From positions 887,501-951,500 of the forward strand of contig NC_013422.1 in NCBI RefSeq assembly GCF_000024765.1: a DNA stretch of 64,000 nt, given 5' to 3'. Origin of the DNA: Halothiobacillus neapolitanus c2 (lineage in GTDB: Bacteria; Pseudomonadota; Gammaproteobacteria; Halothiobacillales; Halothiobacillaceae). The notes beneath the pieces are model-generated. The model had not been told where the DNA came from. It made no database searches and worked only from the letters and a program-made list of their open reading frames with translations. Positions 1 to 8,703 of the stretch are shown here, one piece after another. A program made the position numbers and the translations under genes. How positions within the stretch are numbered: position 1 is the stretch's first letter; each line of letters starts with the position of its first letter.

Positions 1-1
1 C

Positions 2-304
2 GGTATTCTCATGCGCAACACTCTGATTCTGGTTGGGCAAATCCACGAGAACGAACGCCAAGGGCAAGACCGCTACACCGCCGTCATTGAAGCGACCATC
101 CGCCGCGCACGGCCCGTCATCCTCACCGCGCTGGCCGCCGTGCTCGCCTTTATCCCGCTAACCGAAAGCACCTTCTGGGGGCCATTGGCCTACACCCTCA
201 TCGGCGGGATTTTTGGTGGCACTTTCCTCACCCTGCTGTTCCTGCCCGCGATGTACGCATTATGGTTCCGCGTGAAAAGGCCCGTGGTGGAAAAGCCGGT
301 GTGA
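2..304 (+). CDS. RND efflux transporter, C-terminal end (partial)
   Basis: This is the last 100 residues or so of an inner-membrane RND (AcrB/MexF-type) proton-driven efflux pump whose gene begins outside the window. The frame is open from base 2 to a TGA at 302-304. The segment GILMRNTLILVGQI, the motif RRARPVILTALAAVLAFIPL and the ending LFLPAMYALWF are typical of the final transmembrane helices of the family, where a Met-Arg-Asn loop precedes TM11-TM12. The ATG at 11 is internal, not a start. The family works with a periplasmic adaptor and an outer-membrane channel, neither of which is visible here. The substrate cannot be deduced. Confidence 0.9.
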   Translation, partial: GILMRNTLILVGQIHENERQGQDRYTAVIEATIRRARPVILTALAAVLAFIPLTESTFWGPLAYTLIGGIFGGTFLTLLFLPAMYALWFRVKRPVVEKPV

Positions 305-400
305 TAATGCCGATCAATTGCATCAAACGGCTTTATTATTCGGCGCTGCTCGGTTAAGATGCGCGCCTGATTTTCACACGGTCTTGCTGTGAAATCGATT

Positions 401-477
401 CGGGATGTAGCGCAGCCTGGTAGCGCACCTGCATGGGGTGTAGGTGGTCGGAGGTTCAAATCCTCTCATCCCGACCA
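401..477 (+). tRNA. tRNA-Pro (anticodon GGG)
   Basis: A 77-base cloverleaf with an encoded 3' CCA. The acceptor arm CGGGATG pairs with CATCCCG. The D arm contains AGCGCAGCCTGGTAGCGC. The anticodon stem CCTGC/GTAGG encloses the loop ATGGGGT, placing GGG at positions 34-36. The T arm is GGAGG-TTCAAAT-CCTCT. tRNA genes are frequent integration targets for mobile elements, and an integrase remnant lies about 11.5 kb downstream. Confidence 0.97.
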
Positions 478-740
478 ATAAAATCAACAAGTTGGGGTTT
501 TATATCTCAGCTTCGCTTCTCGAAAACCCACTTCCGTTGCCAATTTGTTGCCACTTTTCCATGAGTGGTACAGGCAGAAAATTGCGGTTGTGTTCACTCT
601 GCTTAGCGTTATTGATTGTCGAATTTTCCATATCCTCATTGGATTTCGCCTCGTGACGACCAACGGGCACTGCTAATCATGCTTTTCTGGCCGCTACCCT
701 CCAATTGTTGAGTGCTGGCTCTAAAATATCTCCTCTTTGA
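478..740. other. Intergenic stretch downstream of tRNA-Pro, no gene seen
   Basis: No convincing coding sequence. The sequence just after the tRNA contains TTGCCAATTTGTTGCCAC, a short TTGCCA-type direct repeat reminiscent of integrase arm-type sites next to tRNA attachment sites. I could not find a second copy of the tRNA 3' end inside the window, so an attachment site is not demonstrated. Short open frames here show no family resemblance. Confidence 0.4.
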
Positions 741-1014
741 TTGTCTCCACTCAGGTACAGGATGATTGTTCTGCGACAAATAACGGGCGCCGGTGTCCCG
801 ATCAAGGAGTTGTGCCGACGGCACGGTTTATCAGAGGCCAGCTACTACCTCTGGTGCAGCAAGTTTGGCGGCATGGTCGTGTTTGACGCGAAGCGGCTTA
901 AGGCGCTGGAGTCGGAAAACGCTTGACTGATGAAGCTGCTTGGCGAGGCGCTGCTGGAGAGCGAAGTGACGAAGGAAGCCCTTCGAAAAAAGTGGTGACA
1001 GCACCGGCGCGCCT
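741..1014 (+). pseudogene. IS3-family transposase remnant (OrfA plus first residues of OrfB)
   Basis: The conceptual product contains GVPIKELCRRHGLSEASYYLW, SKFGG and AKRLKALESENA, the helix-turn-helix and leucine-zipper region of IS3-family OrfA. It then hits a TGA (924-926) and continues in the same frame as LMKLLGEALLESEVTKEALRKKW, ending in TGA at 996-998. The internal TGA stands where relatives have an Arg codon, consistent with CGA to TGA. Overlapping it, GTGACAGCACCGGCGCGCCTG reads VTAPARL, a typical OrfB beginning, which then runs directly into CRISPR repeat sequence. The N-terminus of OrfA is also degenerate. It is a dead, truncated copy without recognisable ends. Confidence 0.8.
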
Positions 1015-3246
1015 GGCGGTTAGGCCGGGCGATTCTCGAACTTATTTACGATACGATCCACACAAGTTGTTTCAATCCGCGCCCGGCGGTTAGGCCGGGC
1101 GATTCTCCCATATACCGCATCCAGTCGGCTGATCTTGGGGTTTCAATCCGCGCCCGGCGGTTAGGCCGGGCGATTCGGGTGCATGAGCAGCTGGCCATTC
1201 CAGAGCCACAGTTTCAATCCGCGCCCGGCGGTTAGGCCGGGCGATTCGCCTGCCATACCACCTGCCCACATCGTTTTAATAAGGTTTCAATCCGCGCCCG
1301 GCGGTTAGGCCGGGCGATTCGCTGCCGGTGGTGGCAACCGATGCCCACGGCTTTGTTTCAATCCGCGCCCGGCGGTTAGGCCGGGCGATTCGAGAATTGG
1401 GCTGGTCATGAGGTAACCCATCGATGTTTCAATCCGCGCCCGGCGGTTAGGCCGGGCGATTCATCCATCACCATTACTGCATTTGATGCAAAAATTGTTT
1501 CAATCCGCGCCCGGCGGTTAGGCCGGGCGATTCGGCAAGTTGTGAATTGGTATAAAGCCCCAGAACAGTTTCAATCCGCGCCCGGCGGTTAGGCCGGGCG
1601 ATTCGATTGGAATGGTGACTTAAACTATGCCGGATATAGTTTCAATCCGCGCCCGGCGGTTAGGCCGGGCGATTCCATCGTCCAATGTCACCCGGTGCAG
1701 GCTGTAATCGTTTCAATCCGCGCCCGGCGGTTAGGCCGGGCGATTCGTGGTGTCCGAGCACGCTTCCCATGATTGCATGTTGTTTCAATCCGCGCCCGGC
1801 GGTTAGGCCGGGCGATTCTTTCGCGGATGGAAAGTTACCTCGCGCGGGGGCCGTTTCAATCCGCGCCCGGCGGTTAGGCCGGGCGATTCGCCAATCCAGA
1901 CCAGCGCGTTCCCAATCACGTCAGTTTCAATCCGCGCCCGGCGGTTAGGCCGGGCGATTCTCAAGCAAACTCAAACGCTTGTCATTCTGCGACTGTTTCA
2001 ATCCGCGCCCGGCGGTTAGGCCGGGCGATTCGTTTGTCTCATCGAACATCCGATCAGGCGCAACGGGTTTCAATCCGCGCCCGGCGGTTAGGCCGGGCGA
2101 TTCCATGCTGTGCAATCAAGGCCAATGGCCGAAAAAGTTTCAATCCGCGCCCGGCGGTTAGGCCGGGCGATTCTTTGCTGATGTCGGCGGATCGGTCAAG
2201 TACTACCAGTTTCAATCCGCGCCCGGCGGTTAGGCCGGGCGATTCGAACAGCACTGATTTTGCGCTGGCAGCCATCACCGGTTTCAATCCGCGCCCGGCG
2301 GTTAGGCCGGGCGATTCGATAGCATTCAGCGCATCGATGACGGACTGGGCGGTTTCAATCCGCGCCCGGCGGTTAGGCCGGGCGATTCCAGAAGGCCTGA
2401 CCGTGGACGGTTGGCTGGATCTGGTTTCAATCCGCGCCCGGCGGTTAGGCCGGGCGATTCTTGCGGGGGTGGAGGCATGACCCCAACCAATACAAGTTTC
2501 AATCCGCGCCCGGCGGTTAGGCCGGGCGATTCCCGCCAGCTTCCTTGCGGTTGCTGGGCATGAACTGTTTCAATCCGCGCCCGGCGGTTAGGCCGGGCGA
2601 TTCTGAATCAATTTGCAAAGATGATAACAAGTACGCAGTTTCAATCCGCGCCCGGCGGTTAGGCCGGGCGATTCTTCGGCTGCATCCGCATAGGCATCGC
2701 CAAGCTCTTTGTTTCAATCCGCGCCCGGCGGTTAGGCCGGGCGATTCATTCCGGCAAAGAAGTGGCACTGTGTGAATCCGGTTTCAATCCGCGCCCGGCG
2801 GTTAGGCCGGGCGATTCCGCTTGCTGCACAGTGGTTGCATCTACCGACTGCTGTTTCAATCCGCGCCCGGCGGTTAGGCCGGGCGATTCTCCAGCAAATC
2901 CTGCCCGACTATGATGCTTATATCGTTTCAATCCGCGCCCGGCGGTTAGGCCGGGCGATTCCTTGGCTGGCCTGGGCCTTGTCGATCGATAGCTGGTTTC
3001 AATCCGCGCCCGGCGGTTAGGCCGGGCGATTCGTCTGATGCCGCCGATGCCGCCACCGAGCTGATCGTTTCAATCCGCGCCCGGCGGTTAGGCCGGGCGA
3101 TTCAGCCCCTGGGTTGCGTTTTTAAGCGGCAAGTCGCTGTTTCAATCCGCGCCCGGCGGTTAGGCCGGGCGATTCCGCCTGAGCATGTTGCGCTGCTACG
3201 CGAGGCGCTGTTTCAATCCGCGCCCGGCGGTTAGGCCGGGCGATTC
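1012..3246 (-). CRISPR. Type I-C CRISPR array, 31 full repeats plus one partial
   Basis: Thirty-one identical 37-bp repeats, starting GTTTCAATCC and ending GCGATTC on the plus strand, occur from 1069-1105 to 3210-3246. A partial, diverged unit ends at 1035. They separate 31 spacers of 33-36 bp, mostly 34-35. Read on the minus strand the repeat ends in GGATTGAAAC, the 3' end typical of type I-C repeats, and has a strong CGCCCGG/CCGGGCG hairpin. The array is therefore transcribed leftward from the leader next to cas2, with the newest spacers at the right. The leader-distal unit is cut and fused to IS3-family OrfB sequence. At 37 bp the repeat is longer than the commonest 32-bp I-C repeats. Spacer targets could not be searched. 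Confidence 0.98.
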
Positions 3247-3422
3247 TCCACTCTTGTAACGGTACGTTACACAAGCGGATTTTGGCATTTTCCCGCGAAA
3301 TGCACTCGGGAAGCCAGTAATTCAGCGTTGTTAGTTTTTTATTTCGAAAATTTGATATATGAATCATGATGTTGATTCTTTCGCGAAGGTGCGGGGGTTG
3401 CGCCTTTGATAACCATTCGCGC
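3247..3422 (-). promoter_or_regulatory. CRISPR leader
   Basis: The 176-bp AT-richer interval between the cas2 stop codon and the first repeat lies on the side from which the array is transcribed. It holds no credible gene and should contain the array promoter and the signals that direct Cas1-Cas2 to the first repeat. A 17-bp inverted repeat sits 8 bp from the first repeat and is listed separately. I did not identify convincing -35/-10 boxes. Confidence 0.75.
3255..3271. promoter_or_regulatory. Leader palindrome TGTAACG-GTA-CGTTACA
   Basis: Two perfect 7-bp arms flank a 3-bp centre, 8 bp outside the leader-proximal repeat. Its right half, GTACGTTACA (3262-3271), recurs exactly at 4771-4780 in the divergent region between cas1 and the antitoxin gene. 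It could be a protein-binding site for adaptation or for a regulator. The function is inferred only from position and symmetry. Confidence 0.5.
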
Positions 3423-3713
3423 TTATACAATGAGCGTGCCTTCAAAATCTACTGATCGGAAGCAGCCATATTGTTTGACGCGCATTTCTACCGGTTCGAT
3501 GATGCGATAGAAGCGTAAGTTGTCTTCTGTCTCTTCGATTTCATTAAGCAGGTCTCGCTCCAGTTGTTCATATTGCATTTCATTGATGGTACATTCAAAC
3601 AGAGATTTTTGAACGCGTTGTCCCATGCGCTCACAAACTTTTGCAACACGACGCAATCGTTTGCGTCCGGCGGCAGTTTCGGTGGAGACATCGTAGGCAA
3701 CGATGATGAGCAT
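3423..3713 (-). CDS. cas2: CRISPR-associated endonuclease Cas2
   Basis: A 96-residue protein of normal Cas2 length. Cas2 dimers bridge two Cas1 dimers in the integrase complex that inserts new spacers next to the leader. The N-terminal ferredoxin-fold strand [12 protein letters not shown] carries the conserved Asp8, and the C-terminal strand ends [10 protein letters not shown]. It starts 8 bp after the cas1 stop codon, so the two are almost certainly co-transcribed. Its stop codon directly borders the CRISPR leader, the usual arrangement for type I-C. Cas1 and Cas2 share a transcription unit that the inserted toxin-antitoxin genes separate from cas4. Confidence 0.96.
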   Translation of the reverse strand: MLIIVAYDVSTETAAGRKRLRRVAKVCERMGQRVQKSLFECTINEMQYEQLERDLLNEIEETEDNLRFYRIIEPVEMRVKQYGCFRSVDFEGTLIV

Positions 3714-3721
3714 GGATTATC

Positions 3722-4756
3722 TCACTTTGACTGATAGGGTAGATAGCCATCCATTTCACCACGGATGGTGCGCGCCAAGAACCGCGCCTGAATGAAAGGG
3801 AGCAGGCCAATGGGGATCTTTGTTTCTGTGAGCGGGTGGGTGACTATTTCTTGCTTGCGTTCTTGCCAAGCGGTGACAACGGCACGACGGCCCCTGTCAT
3901 TAAGCATCACGGCGCCCCCTTCTCGTTCGTCAAAATCGCTGGCATTGATCTGGCCCCGGTTGATGAGCGTGAGAGCAAGACGGTCAGCGGCAATAGCGCG
4001 AAATTCTTCCATCAGATCAAGTGCCAGTGCGGCACGCCCTGGACGAACGGCGTGCAGAAAGCCTAACTGGGCATCGAGTCCGGTCGCTTCGATTGCGGAA
4101 CGGCAATCATTCATAAGCATGGCGTAGAGAAAGGAAATTAGGGCGTTAAAACGATCCAGTGGCGGGCGGCGAGTGCGACCATTGAGCTGAAAATTGGCGC
4201 GCATGGCCGTCTTGACGATCAGATTAATGGCGGAGAAGTAGCCGCGAGCCGCTTCGCCTTCAATGCCTCGGAGTTCGTCCATTGAGGTGGCTGCCGCAGC
4301 AGCACGCAATGAAGCAGCAAGATTATCGGCGCTGCGCGTGAGCTGGGTTGTTTCGATGGTATCACTGGTTTCGCGTGCGCCACGCTGCACGACGCTGCGA
4401 CTGTTTTTGAGTTTGCCTGACACGATGGTGCGCGCTATTTCCAGCGCAAAGGCAGCATCGGATGCTTGGCGGTGATGCGCTTGCCGCAGCAAGATATTCC
4501 CTGAAACCGGGCCTTCAAGACGCGCCTTGAATCGCCCTGAACTATCCATTAATACCAATGATTTGCCATCATCTGCCAAGCGATGCATCAGTGCAGGCGA
4601 GATCATGATATTGCCAAAGCAAACGAGCCCATTTAGATGGTGCAGTGGCACCTGAAGCTTTTTTTCGCGCTCAACATCAATGCGCACTGTGGCATTCTCC
4701 AGATGCACATAAGCATTGGGGGTCATAATGTAGAGTGTGTTTTGGACTGTGTGCAT
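3722..4756 (-). CDS. cas1: CRISPR-associated integrase Cas1 (type I-C)
   Basis: A 344-residue Cas1 that catalyses spacer integration. The N-terminal beta domain starts HTVQNTLYIMTPNAYVHLE, as in type I-C Cas1. The likely metal-binding residues are Glu166 in RGIEGEAARG, His235 in LHAVRPG, and the acidic pair Asp247/Glu250 in LDLMEEF. The gene normally follows cas4 directly, but here a divergent toxin-antitoxin pair intervenes. Its start codon lies only 47 bp from the antitoxin start on the opposite strand, so its promoter must lie in that gap or inside the antitoxin gene. The ATG at 4754-4756 fits the family N-terminus. Nothing suggests inactivation. Confidence 0.96.
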   Translation of the reverse strand: MHTVQNTLYIMTPNAYVHLENATVRIDVEREKKLQVPLHHLNGLVCFGNIMISPALMHRLADDGKSLVLMDSSGRFKARLEGPVSGNILLRQAHHRQASDAAFALEIARTIVSGKLKNSRSVVQRGARETSDTIETTQLTRSADNLAASLRAAAAATSMDELRGIEGEAARGYFSAINLIVKTAMRANFQLNGRTRRPPLDRFNALISFLYAMLMNDCRSAIEATGLDAQLGFLHAVRPGRAALALDLMEEFRAIAADRLALTLINRGQINASDFDEREGGAVMLNDRGRRAVVTAWQERKQEIVTHPLTETKIPIGLLPFIQARFLARTIRGEMDGYLPYQSK

Positions 4757-4803
4757 ATTTGTATTACAATGTACGTTACATTTTGTGCTTCATGGAGAAT
4801 GAC
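4757..4803. promoter_or_regulatory. Divergent cas1 / antitoxin promoter region with palindrome
   Basis: This 47-bp gap separates the divergent starts of cas1 and the antitoxin gene. It contains the inverted repeat AATGTA-CGT-TACATT (4768-4782), a plausible operator for the ribbon-helix-helix antitoxin, since such antitoxins usually repress their own promoter through short palindromes. The core GTACGTTACA also occurs in the CRISPR leader. A GGAG ribosome-binding site for the antitoxin gene is at 4794-4797. Co-regulation of cas1-cas2 is inference. Confidence 0.5.
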
Positions 4804-5109
4804 ATGGCGACTTTAAACTTACGCCTGCCGGATAGCTTGGATCGGCAATTAAGCGCCTTGGCTGCACAAACCCAGCAAAACCGTTCTGATTTGGCGCGCG
4901 CCGCACTGGAGCAGTATTTACGTGACCAAGAACGCGAGCGGCTGATGGCCGAGATGGAGGCCGCCTTTCGGGTTTTGGCGACCAGCCCCGAAGCGCGCGC
5001 CGAGAGCATCGGGATTGCTGAGGAATTTATGCCGCTAGAAAACGAAGCGCTCGATTTTGTCGAAGGGCGAGAACCGGGCGATGCTGAGTCAGAGGCGTGG
5101 TGGAAATAA
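4804..5109 (+). CDS. Ribbon-helix-helix antitoxin (CopG/MazE-like)
   Basis: A 101-residue protein starting MATLNLRLPDSLDRQLSALA, a classic N-terminal ribbon-helix-helix DNA-binding domain: one beta strand, then helices to about residue 48 (SDLARAALEQYLRDQ). An acidic C-terminal half (about 60-101) would wrap and neutralise the toxin. I chose the ATG at 4804 because GGAG lies 7 bases upstream; an in-frame ATG at 4792 is possible. The stop overlaps the toxin start in TAATG, showing tight coupling. It lies antisense within the cas operon and probably represses its own promoter, which faces cas1. Confidence 0.85.
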   Translation: MATLNLRLPDSLDRQLSALAAQTQQNRSDLARAALEQYLRDQERERLMAEMEAAFRVLATSPEARAESIGIAEEFMPLENEALDFVEGREPGDAESEAWWK

Positions 5110-5462
5110 TGCGACGCGGTGACATCTGGCTGGCGCGGTTGAACCCGAATACCGGCGCAGAAATCGGCAAAGTTCGCCCGGTGGTGATTTTGCTGGCGCA
5201 GCGCTATTTGGACGCGGGTTCGCCGGTGGTTATGATCGCGCCATTGACTACACAATTCTGGCCAGGCATGACCGCATTGCGCATTGCGGTTCCTCAGCGT
5301 GGCCGCCTGCTCAAGGACAGTTTCGTGGCGTTGGAACAAACGCGGGCGCTCGACCGCAGCCGGTTTGGTGATACTCGGCTGGCCGAGTTGTCGGCAGATG
5401 AAATGCAAATCCTGGACAGACAACTGATGGCGATGTTCGGTATGGTTATTGCGCCACATTAA
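5109..5462 (+). CDS. PemK/MazF-family endoribonuclease toxin
   Basis: A 117-residue protein with the MazF/PemK fold signature: MRRGDIWLARLNPNTGAEIG, then KVRPVVILL (with the conserved Arg) and MIAPLTTQ, where the Thr cluster contributes to the RNase site. Family members cleave mRNA at short sequences when the antitoxin is lost. The ATG overlaps the antitoxin stop (TAATG). The 3' end overlaps the convergent 3' end of cas4 by 17 bp (5446-5462), so toxin and cas4 transcripts are antisense there. The reading frame is intact and the key residues are present, so it may be active. Confidence 0.88.
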   Translation: MRRGDIWLARLNPNTGAEIGKVRPVVILLAQRYLDAGSPVVMIAPLTTQFWPGMTALRIAVPQRGRLLKDSFVALEQTRALDRSRFGDTRLAELSADEMQILDRQLMAMFGMVIAPH

Positions 5463-6066
5463 ACAGCTCCTCACGCAAACGATGCAGCCGCATCTGCTCG
5501 GCCAGTGCCTCGGGCTGGCATATTTCTTTCAGCGAACACTCTTTGCAGCGTGCGTCATTCACTGGTGGCGGCAGTTTGCTTGAGGCGAGCATGGCGCGGA
5601 TGTCTTCCGCCGTTGCAAGAACCAGATCGCGAAGTGCTTGTGTGATTGCTACCTCCCGCCGCCGATGACTGCTGGCATGGAAAATCGCCGCTTTGGGCAC
5701 CGGGCGGCCCAGCATGTCTTCCAGGCAAATCGCTTGCGCGGCGAGCTGGATGTCGTCGTGCAATTTTTGCCGCTTAGCACCGTGCTTAAATTCAACGGGA
5801 TAGATGCTGCCATCCGGGTGAAATTCGACCAGATCGGCTTTACCGATCAGGTTGTACTGGTCACTCCACAACGGCAACGCGCGCTCGACACGCACACCGG
5901 ATTTGATTTCATAACCCGGCGTATCGACCAAGTGATGCACTGCCTGCCCGCGCGCGGTGTGGATGTTGTCCTCAAATGCCTGTTCCAGATGAATCAGCCC
6001 ACACTGGCGTGGACAATACACCCAGTGTTGCAGAGCAGATAGTGGGACAGAGTCCGGTTCATTCAT
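5446..6066 (-). CDS. cas4: CRISPR-associated exonuclease Cas4
   Basis: A 206-residue RecB-like nuclease with an iron-sulfur cluster that trims prespacers and helps select those with a correct PAM. Cluster cysteines are visible at the N-terminus (YCPRQC, Cys18/Cys22) and C-terminus (Cys174, Cys177, Cys183 in CKECSLKEIC). The nuclease core has Asp78 in GKADLVEF and the E-x-K motif at Glu92-Lys94 in PVEFKHG. In most type I-C loci cas4 directly precedes cas1. Here 689 bp carrying a toxin-antitoxin pair separate them, and the cas4 3' end overlaps the toxin gene. The gap to cas7 is 28 bp. Confidence 0.95.
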   Translation of the reverse strand: MNEPDSVPLSALQHWVYCPRQCGLIHLEQAFEDNIHTARGQAVHHLVDTPGYEIKSGVRVERALPLWSDQYNLIGKADLVEFHPDGSIYPVEFKHGAKRQKLHDDIQLAAQAICLEDMLGRPVPKAAIFHASSHRRREVAITQALRDLVLATAEDIRAMLASSKLPPPVNDARCKECSLKEICQPEALAEQMRLHRLREELFNVAQ

Positions 6067-6094
6067 GATCGTAAAATGATCAGGCCGTATTGGT

Positions 6095-6970
6095 TCAGAA
6101 TTTTTTCAGCAAGGTCACGCCAGCCGGAAAATCCGCCTCATCTACCCACACTTCATAGTCGGTAAAGTTACGAGGCACGCTGATCCCTGGTTTCAGTTTA
6201 GGCTGGATGCGCTCGAATAGGGCATGGGCAGGTGCATTGCCGAGTTCTGAATCGTGCTTGAATACATATAATCCGCGCGTTGTCATTTCGCCGCGTGCGG
6301 CGGAGCGGTCGTGTTCAAACATTTGCGTCAGTGCCTGCCAGAGCAATTCCAGATCGTCTTCTGAAAAGCCGGTTTGCTTGGCGAGAAAACTTGAAATAAA
6401 ACCGTGCGCCATGTAAAGCCCGTAAGGCACGGTATGTTTGCGACCTTGAATGCCAATCTGTTCTTCAATGGGTTTGTCTTCCTTTCTGGCCGCGCAGACT
6501 GTTATTGAATGTTCTTGTGCAATGATGGGGTCGATGGAACGGGCAAAGGTAAGCTGTACCGGCCCGCGCACTTGACCACAGTTGATACCGGTTGACATCA
6601 CCGCGCCGAAGGTGCGCACGTCGAAGAAGTTGCGGCACATCCACTGTCGGGCATCGTCCACTGCGTCACCACCTTTGCGTTTTTTGTCATCGCCCGCTAG
6701 CAACTCTTCACGCCCAATGCCCACGTAGGCGCGCTTGTGCTGATTATTGAGGATGGCTTTTTCCTTCACATAGATTTCATAGGGTGGCTGTTCACCCTTT
6801 GCTATGCCAACAAAGTTACGCACTTTGCGCTTCAAGGACACATCAGTCATTAGCCCATGACCGGTTTCCGCATCCATACGCGGCAGGTTTCCGGCATCCG
6901 GGTCACCATTGGGGTTGCCATCTTTAACGTCGAACAGCAGCACGAAGTCATAGCGGTTGGTCAGGCTCAT
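6095..6970 (-). CDS. cas7: Cascade backbone protein Cas7 (Csd2, type I-C)
   Basis: A 291-residue Csd2-family protein. Multiple copies polymerise along the crRNA to form the Cascade backbone. The N-terminus, [20 protein letters not shown], is the diagnostic Csd2 motif, followed by [13 protein letters not shown] and a central [21 protein letters not shown] segment typical of the RRM-fold family. Its start overlaps the cas8c stop by 4 bp, indicating translational coupling. Length and motifs are normal. Confidence 0.95.
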   Translation of the reverse strand: MSLTNRYDFVLLFDVKDGNPNGDPDAGNLPRMDAETGHGLMTDVSLKRKVRNFVGIAKGEQPPYEIYVKEKAILNNQHKRAYVGIGREELLAGDDKKRKGGDAVDDARQWMCRNFFDVRTFGAVMSTGINCGQVRGPVQLTFARSIDPIIAQEHSITVCAARKEDKPIEEQIGIQGRKHTVPYGLYMAHGFISSFLAKQTGFSEDDLELLWQALTQMFEHDRSAARGEMTTRGLYVFKHDSELGNAPAHALFERIQPKLKPGISVPRNFTDYEVWVDEADFPAGVTLLKKF

Positions 6971-8703
6971 TTGGATTCCTCTGGATTGTTGGTGGTTGGT
7001 GTGTCGGATTTGGTGAAGAAGGCTTGGCGTTGATGGTAGTAACCCAAGGCGAAGCGGCCTTGGTCTGGCAGGGCGAGAATACGCGGGAAGTCATCCAGCC
7101 CGCCCATGATTTCACCGACGAGCCGCTCCATTTGCACCCCGCGGCCTTTGGATAACTTACCGAGATGATGGTTATGTAAGCGCAACAGCGTGGTGAACAC
7201 TGCAACAGGTGTGCTGGACGCCGCGCCGTAGTAACGGTCCCGGATTGTAGCGTTAAGACCAGGGCTGGCCTCCTCTTGGATTTTTTCCAGGGTGGCAAAT
7301 AGGCGACCCAGCAAATAAGCCGGGTGCGTGTTGGTTGGGTCGAGCATAACCATAAACTCCTTTTCGTTGTGAGTGCGGCGAATTAGACGGTTGAGCGAGG
7401 CCTTAATGATGGCGGCGCGGGCATAATTAGGCTTCTGCTCTGCCCTGTTACGCTGTACTGCTTGATTGAGCAATGTCGCTGGATAAGGCAGATCTTCGAG
7501 AATGGCACGCATGACTTCGCCGCCAAGATTGGGCGGGATGTTGTCGGCCTTGCCTTGCACCGCCAATGAAGTGAGCAATCGAAATAAGGATAAATGCTCT
7601 GGGTCGTGCGGCGCGCGGGCGATATTAATGTCGTCGAAATGGCAAGCGATACGCTTGGCCAAATTCAGTGCCGATGCCGTTTCCCAGAAACGGATAGCAA
7701 TGCGGGCAGCGTTAGGCGAAAGTCCTAAAACATGAAAGCGGTCGGTGGCTGAGCCATTCGTGAATTTGCCAGTTTGCACTGCACGATACAGCACCTTCAA
7801 TGCGTCCGTGCCCCGGTTGGGGTCGTCTTTGGGTGGTTCACCAAACAGATCGGGAAGCGCGGTTTCAAGATCGTTGGCTTGTTCCGCCCAGAATACGGTA
7901 GAAGCATCGCCGACTTGGATACGCTGGCGCGAGTCCCGTGCGAGCAGGTGGTTGAGCGCAGTGGTGTAGGCGAAGGTGGCGGGTTTGCCCAAAGGTGCGT
8001 TCGCGCCACGCGATTTGCCGTATGAGTTGAACGCATCCAAGTTGAAAGAAACGATATTGGCGCCGGATGTTTGAGCGCCCCATACGCCTTTAATGGAGGG
8101 GTGCAACCGTTCAATCGCCATTGGAATGCCGCTGACAAGGCAAATGCCGTCAGGTTTTTCCTCGATGGTTTGAGCGGTTGTGTCAACAATGGCGGGACGT
8201 TGGCAAACCAGTTCCACATCGCCATGCAGGCGAAAGGTCATCACTGGATTAGTAGTCAGAATATCCGGCCAAGCGGGCAAGGTTTCAAGTTGCTTGAGGT
8301 CAATGTTTTTGAGAAAAGCCAGGATGGCCTGGATGCCTGCATCGCGGAGTGCATCCTCTGGCAAGGCCTCTAGTCGGGCGCGAAAGGCGGCATGTTGTTC
8401 GACGACGCGCTCGGGTTTGCCCTTGGTGTCCACGCCGAGCACGTACTCAGCGGTATCCCATAGCAGGTTTGCTGCAACGCCCGAGGTTTTCTTGATGCCC
8501 TGCGGGACGAGAAAGCGTTGACCAATTTTTTTCTTGCCTTCAATTGTTCGGGTGTCTGCCAGATTGACCAGTCGCCCCTTAGCGTCTATCTCGATGACGA
8601 ATGAAATTTCCTTTTCTTCCAGACCGAAAGCGGGCAGCCGGTCTTGAGGGTTCGAAGAGCGCTGACGACGCTGATAGTAATCGTTGAGCGCTTGCAGAAT
8701 CAT
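6967..8703 (-). CDS. cas8c: Cascade large subunit Cas8c (Csd1, type I-C)
   Basis: A 578-residue Csd1-family protein, the large subunit that recognises the PAM and starts DNA unwinding. It begins [13 protein letters not shown] and contains [16 protein letters not shown] and [19 protein letters not shown], recognisable Csd1 segments. Some type I-C cas8c genes also yield a small Cas11c subunit from an internal start near the 3' end; I did not pin down such a start here. It overlaps cas5 and cas7 by 4 bp on each side, so the Cascade genes form one translationally coupled block. Confidence 0.94.
   Translation of the reverse strand: MILQALNDYYQRRQRSSNPQDRLPAFGLEEKEISFVIEIDAKGRLVNLADTRTIEGKKKIGQRFLVPQGIKKTSGVAANLLWDTAEYVLGVDTKGKPERVVEQHAAFRARLEALPEDALRDAGIQAILAFLKNIDLKQLETLPAWPDILTTNPVMTFRLHGDVELVCQRPAIVDTTAQTIEEKPDGICLVSGIPMAIERLHPSIKGVWGAQTSGANIVSFNLDAFNSYGKSRGANAPLGKPATFAYTTALNHLLARDSRQRIQVGDASTVFWAEQANDLETALPDLFGEPPKDDPNRGTDALKVLYRAVQTGKFTNGSATDRFHVLGLSPNAARIAIRFWETASALNLAKRIACHFDDINIARAPHDPEHLSLFRLLTSLAVQGKADNIPPNLGGEVMRAILEDLPYPATLLNQAVQRNRAEQKPNYARAAIIKASLNRLIRRTHNEKEFMVMLDPTNTHPAYLLGRLFATLEKIQEEASPGLNATIRDRYYGAASSTPVAVFTTLLRLHNHHLGKLSKGRGVQMERLVGEIMGGLDDFPRILALPDQGRFALGYYHQRQAFFTKSDTPTTNNPEESK

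Noticed and set aside
1685-3445. Open reading frames across the CRISPR array with repeated FNPRPAVRPGDS or ESPGLTAGRGLK units
   Set aside because: They are translations of the 37-bp repeats through spacers; stops are avoided by repeat composition only, with no start signals or family similarity. One of them (3122-3445, minus) also reads across the leader.
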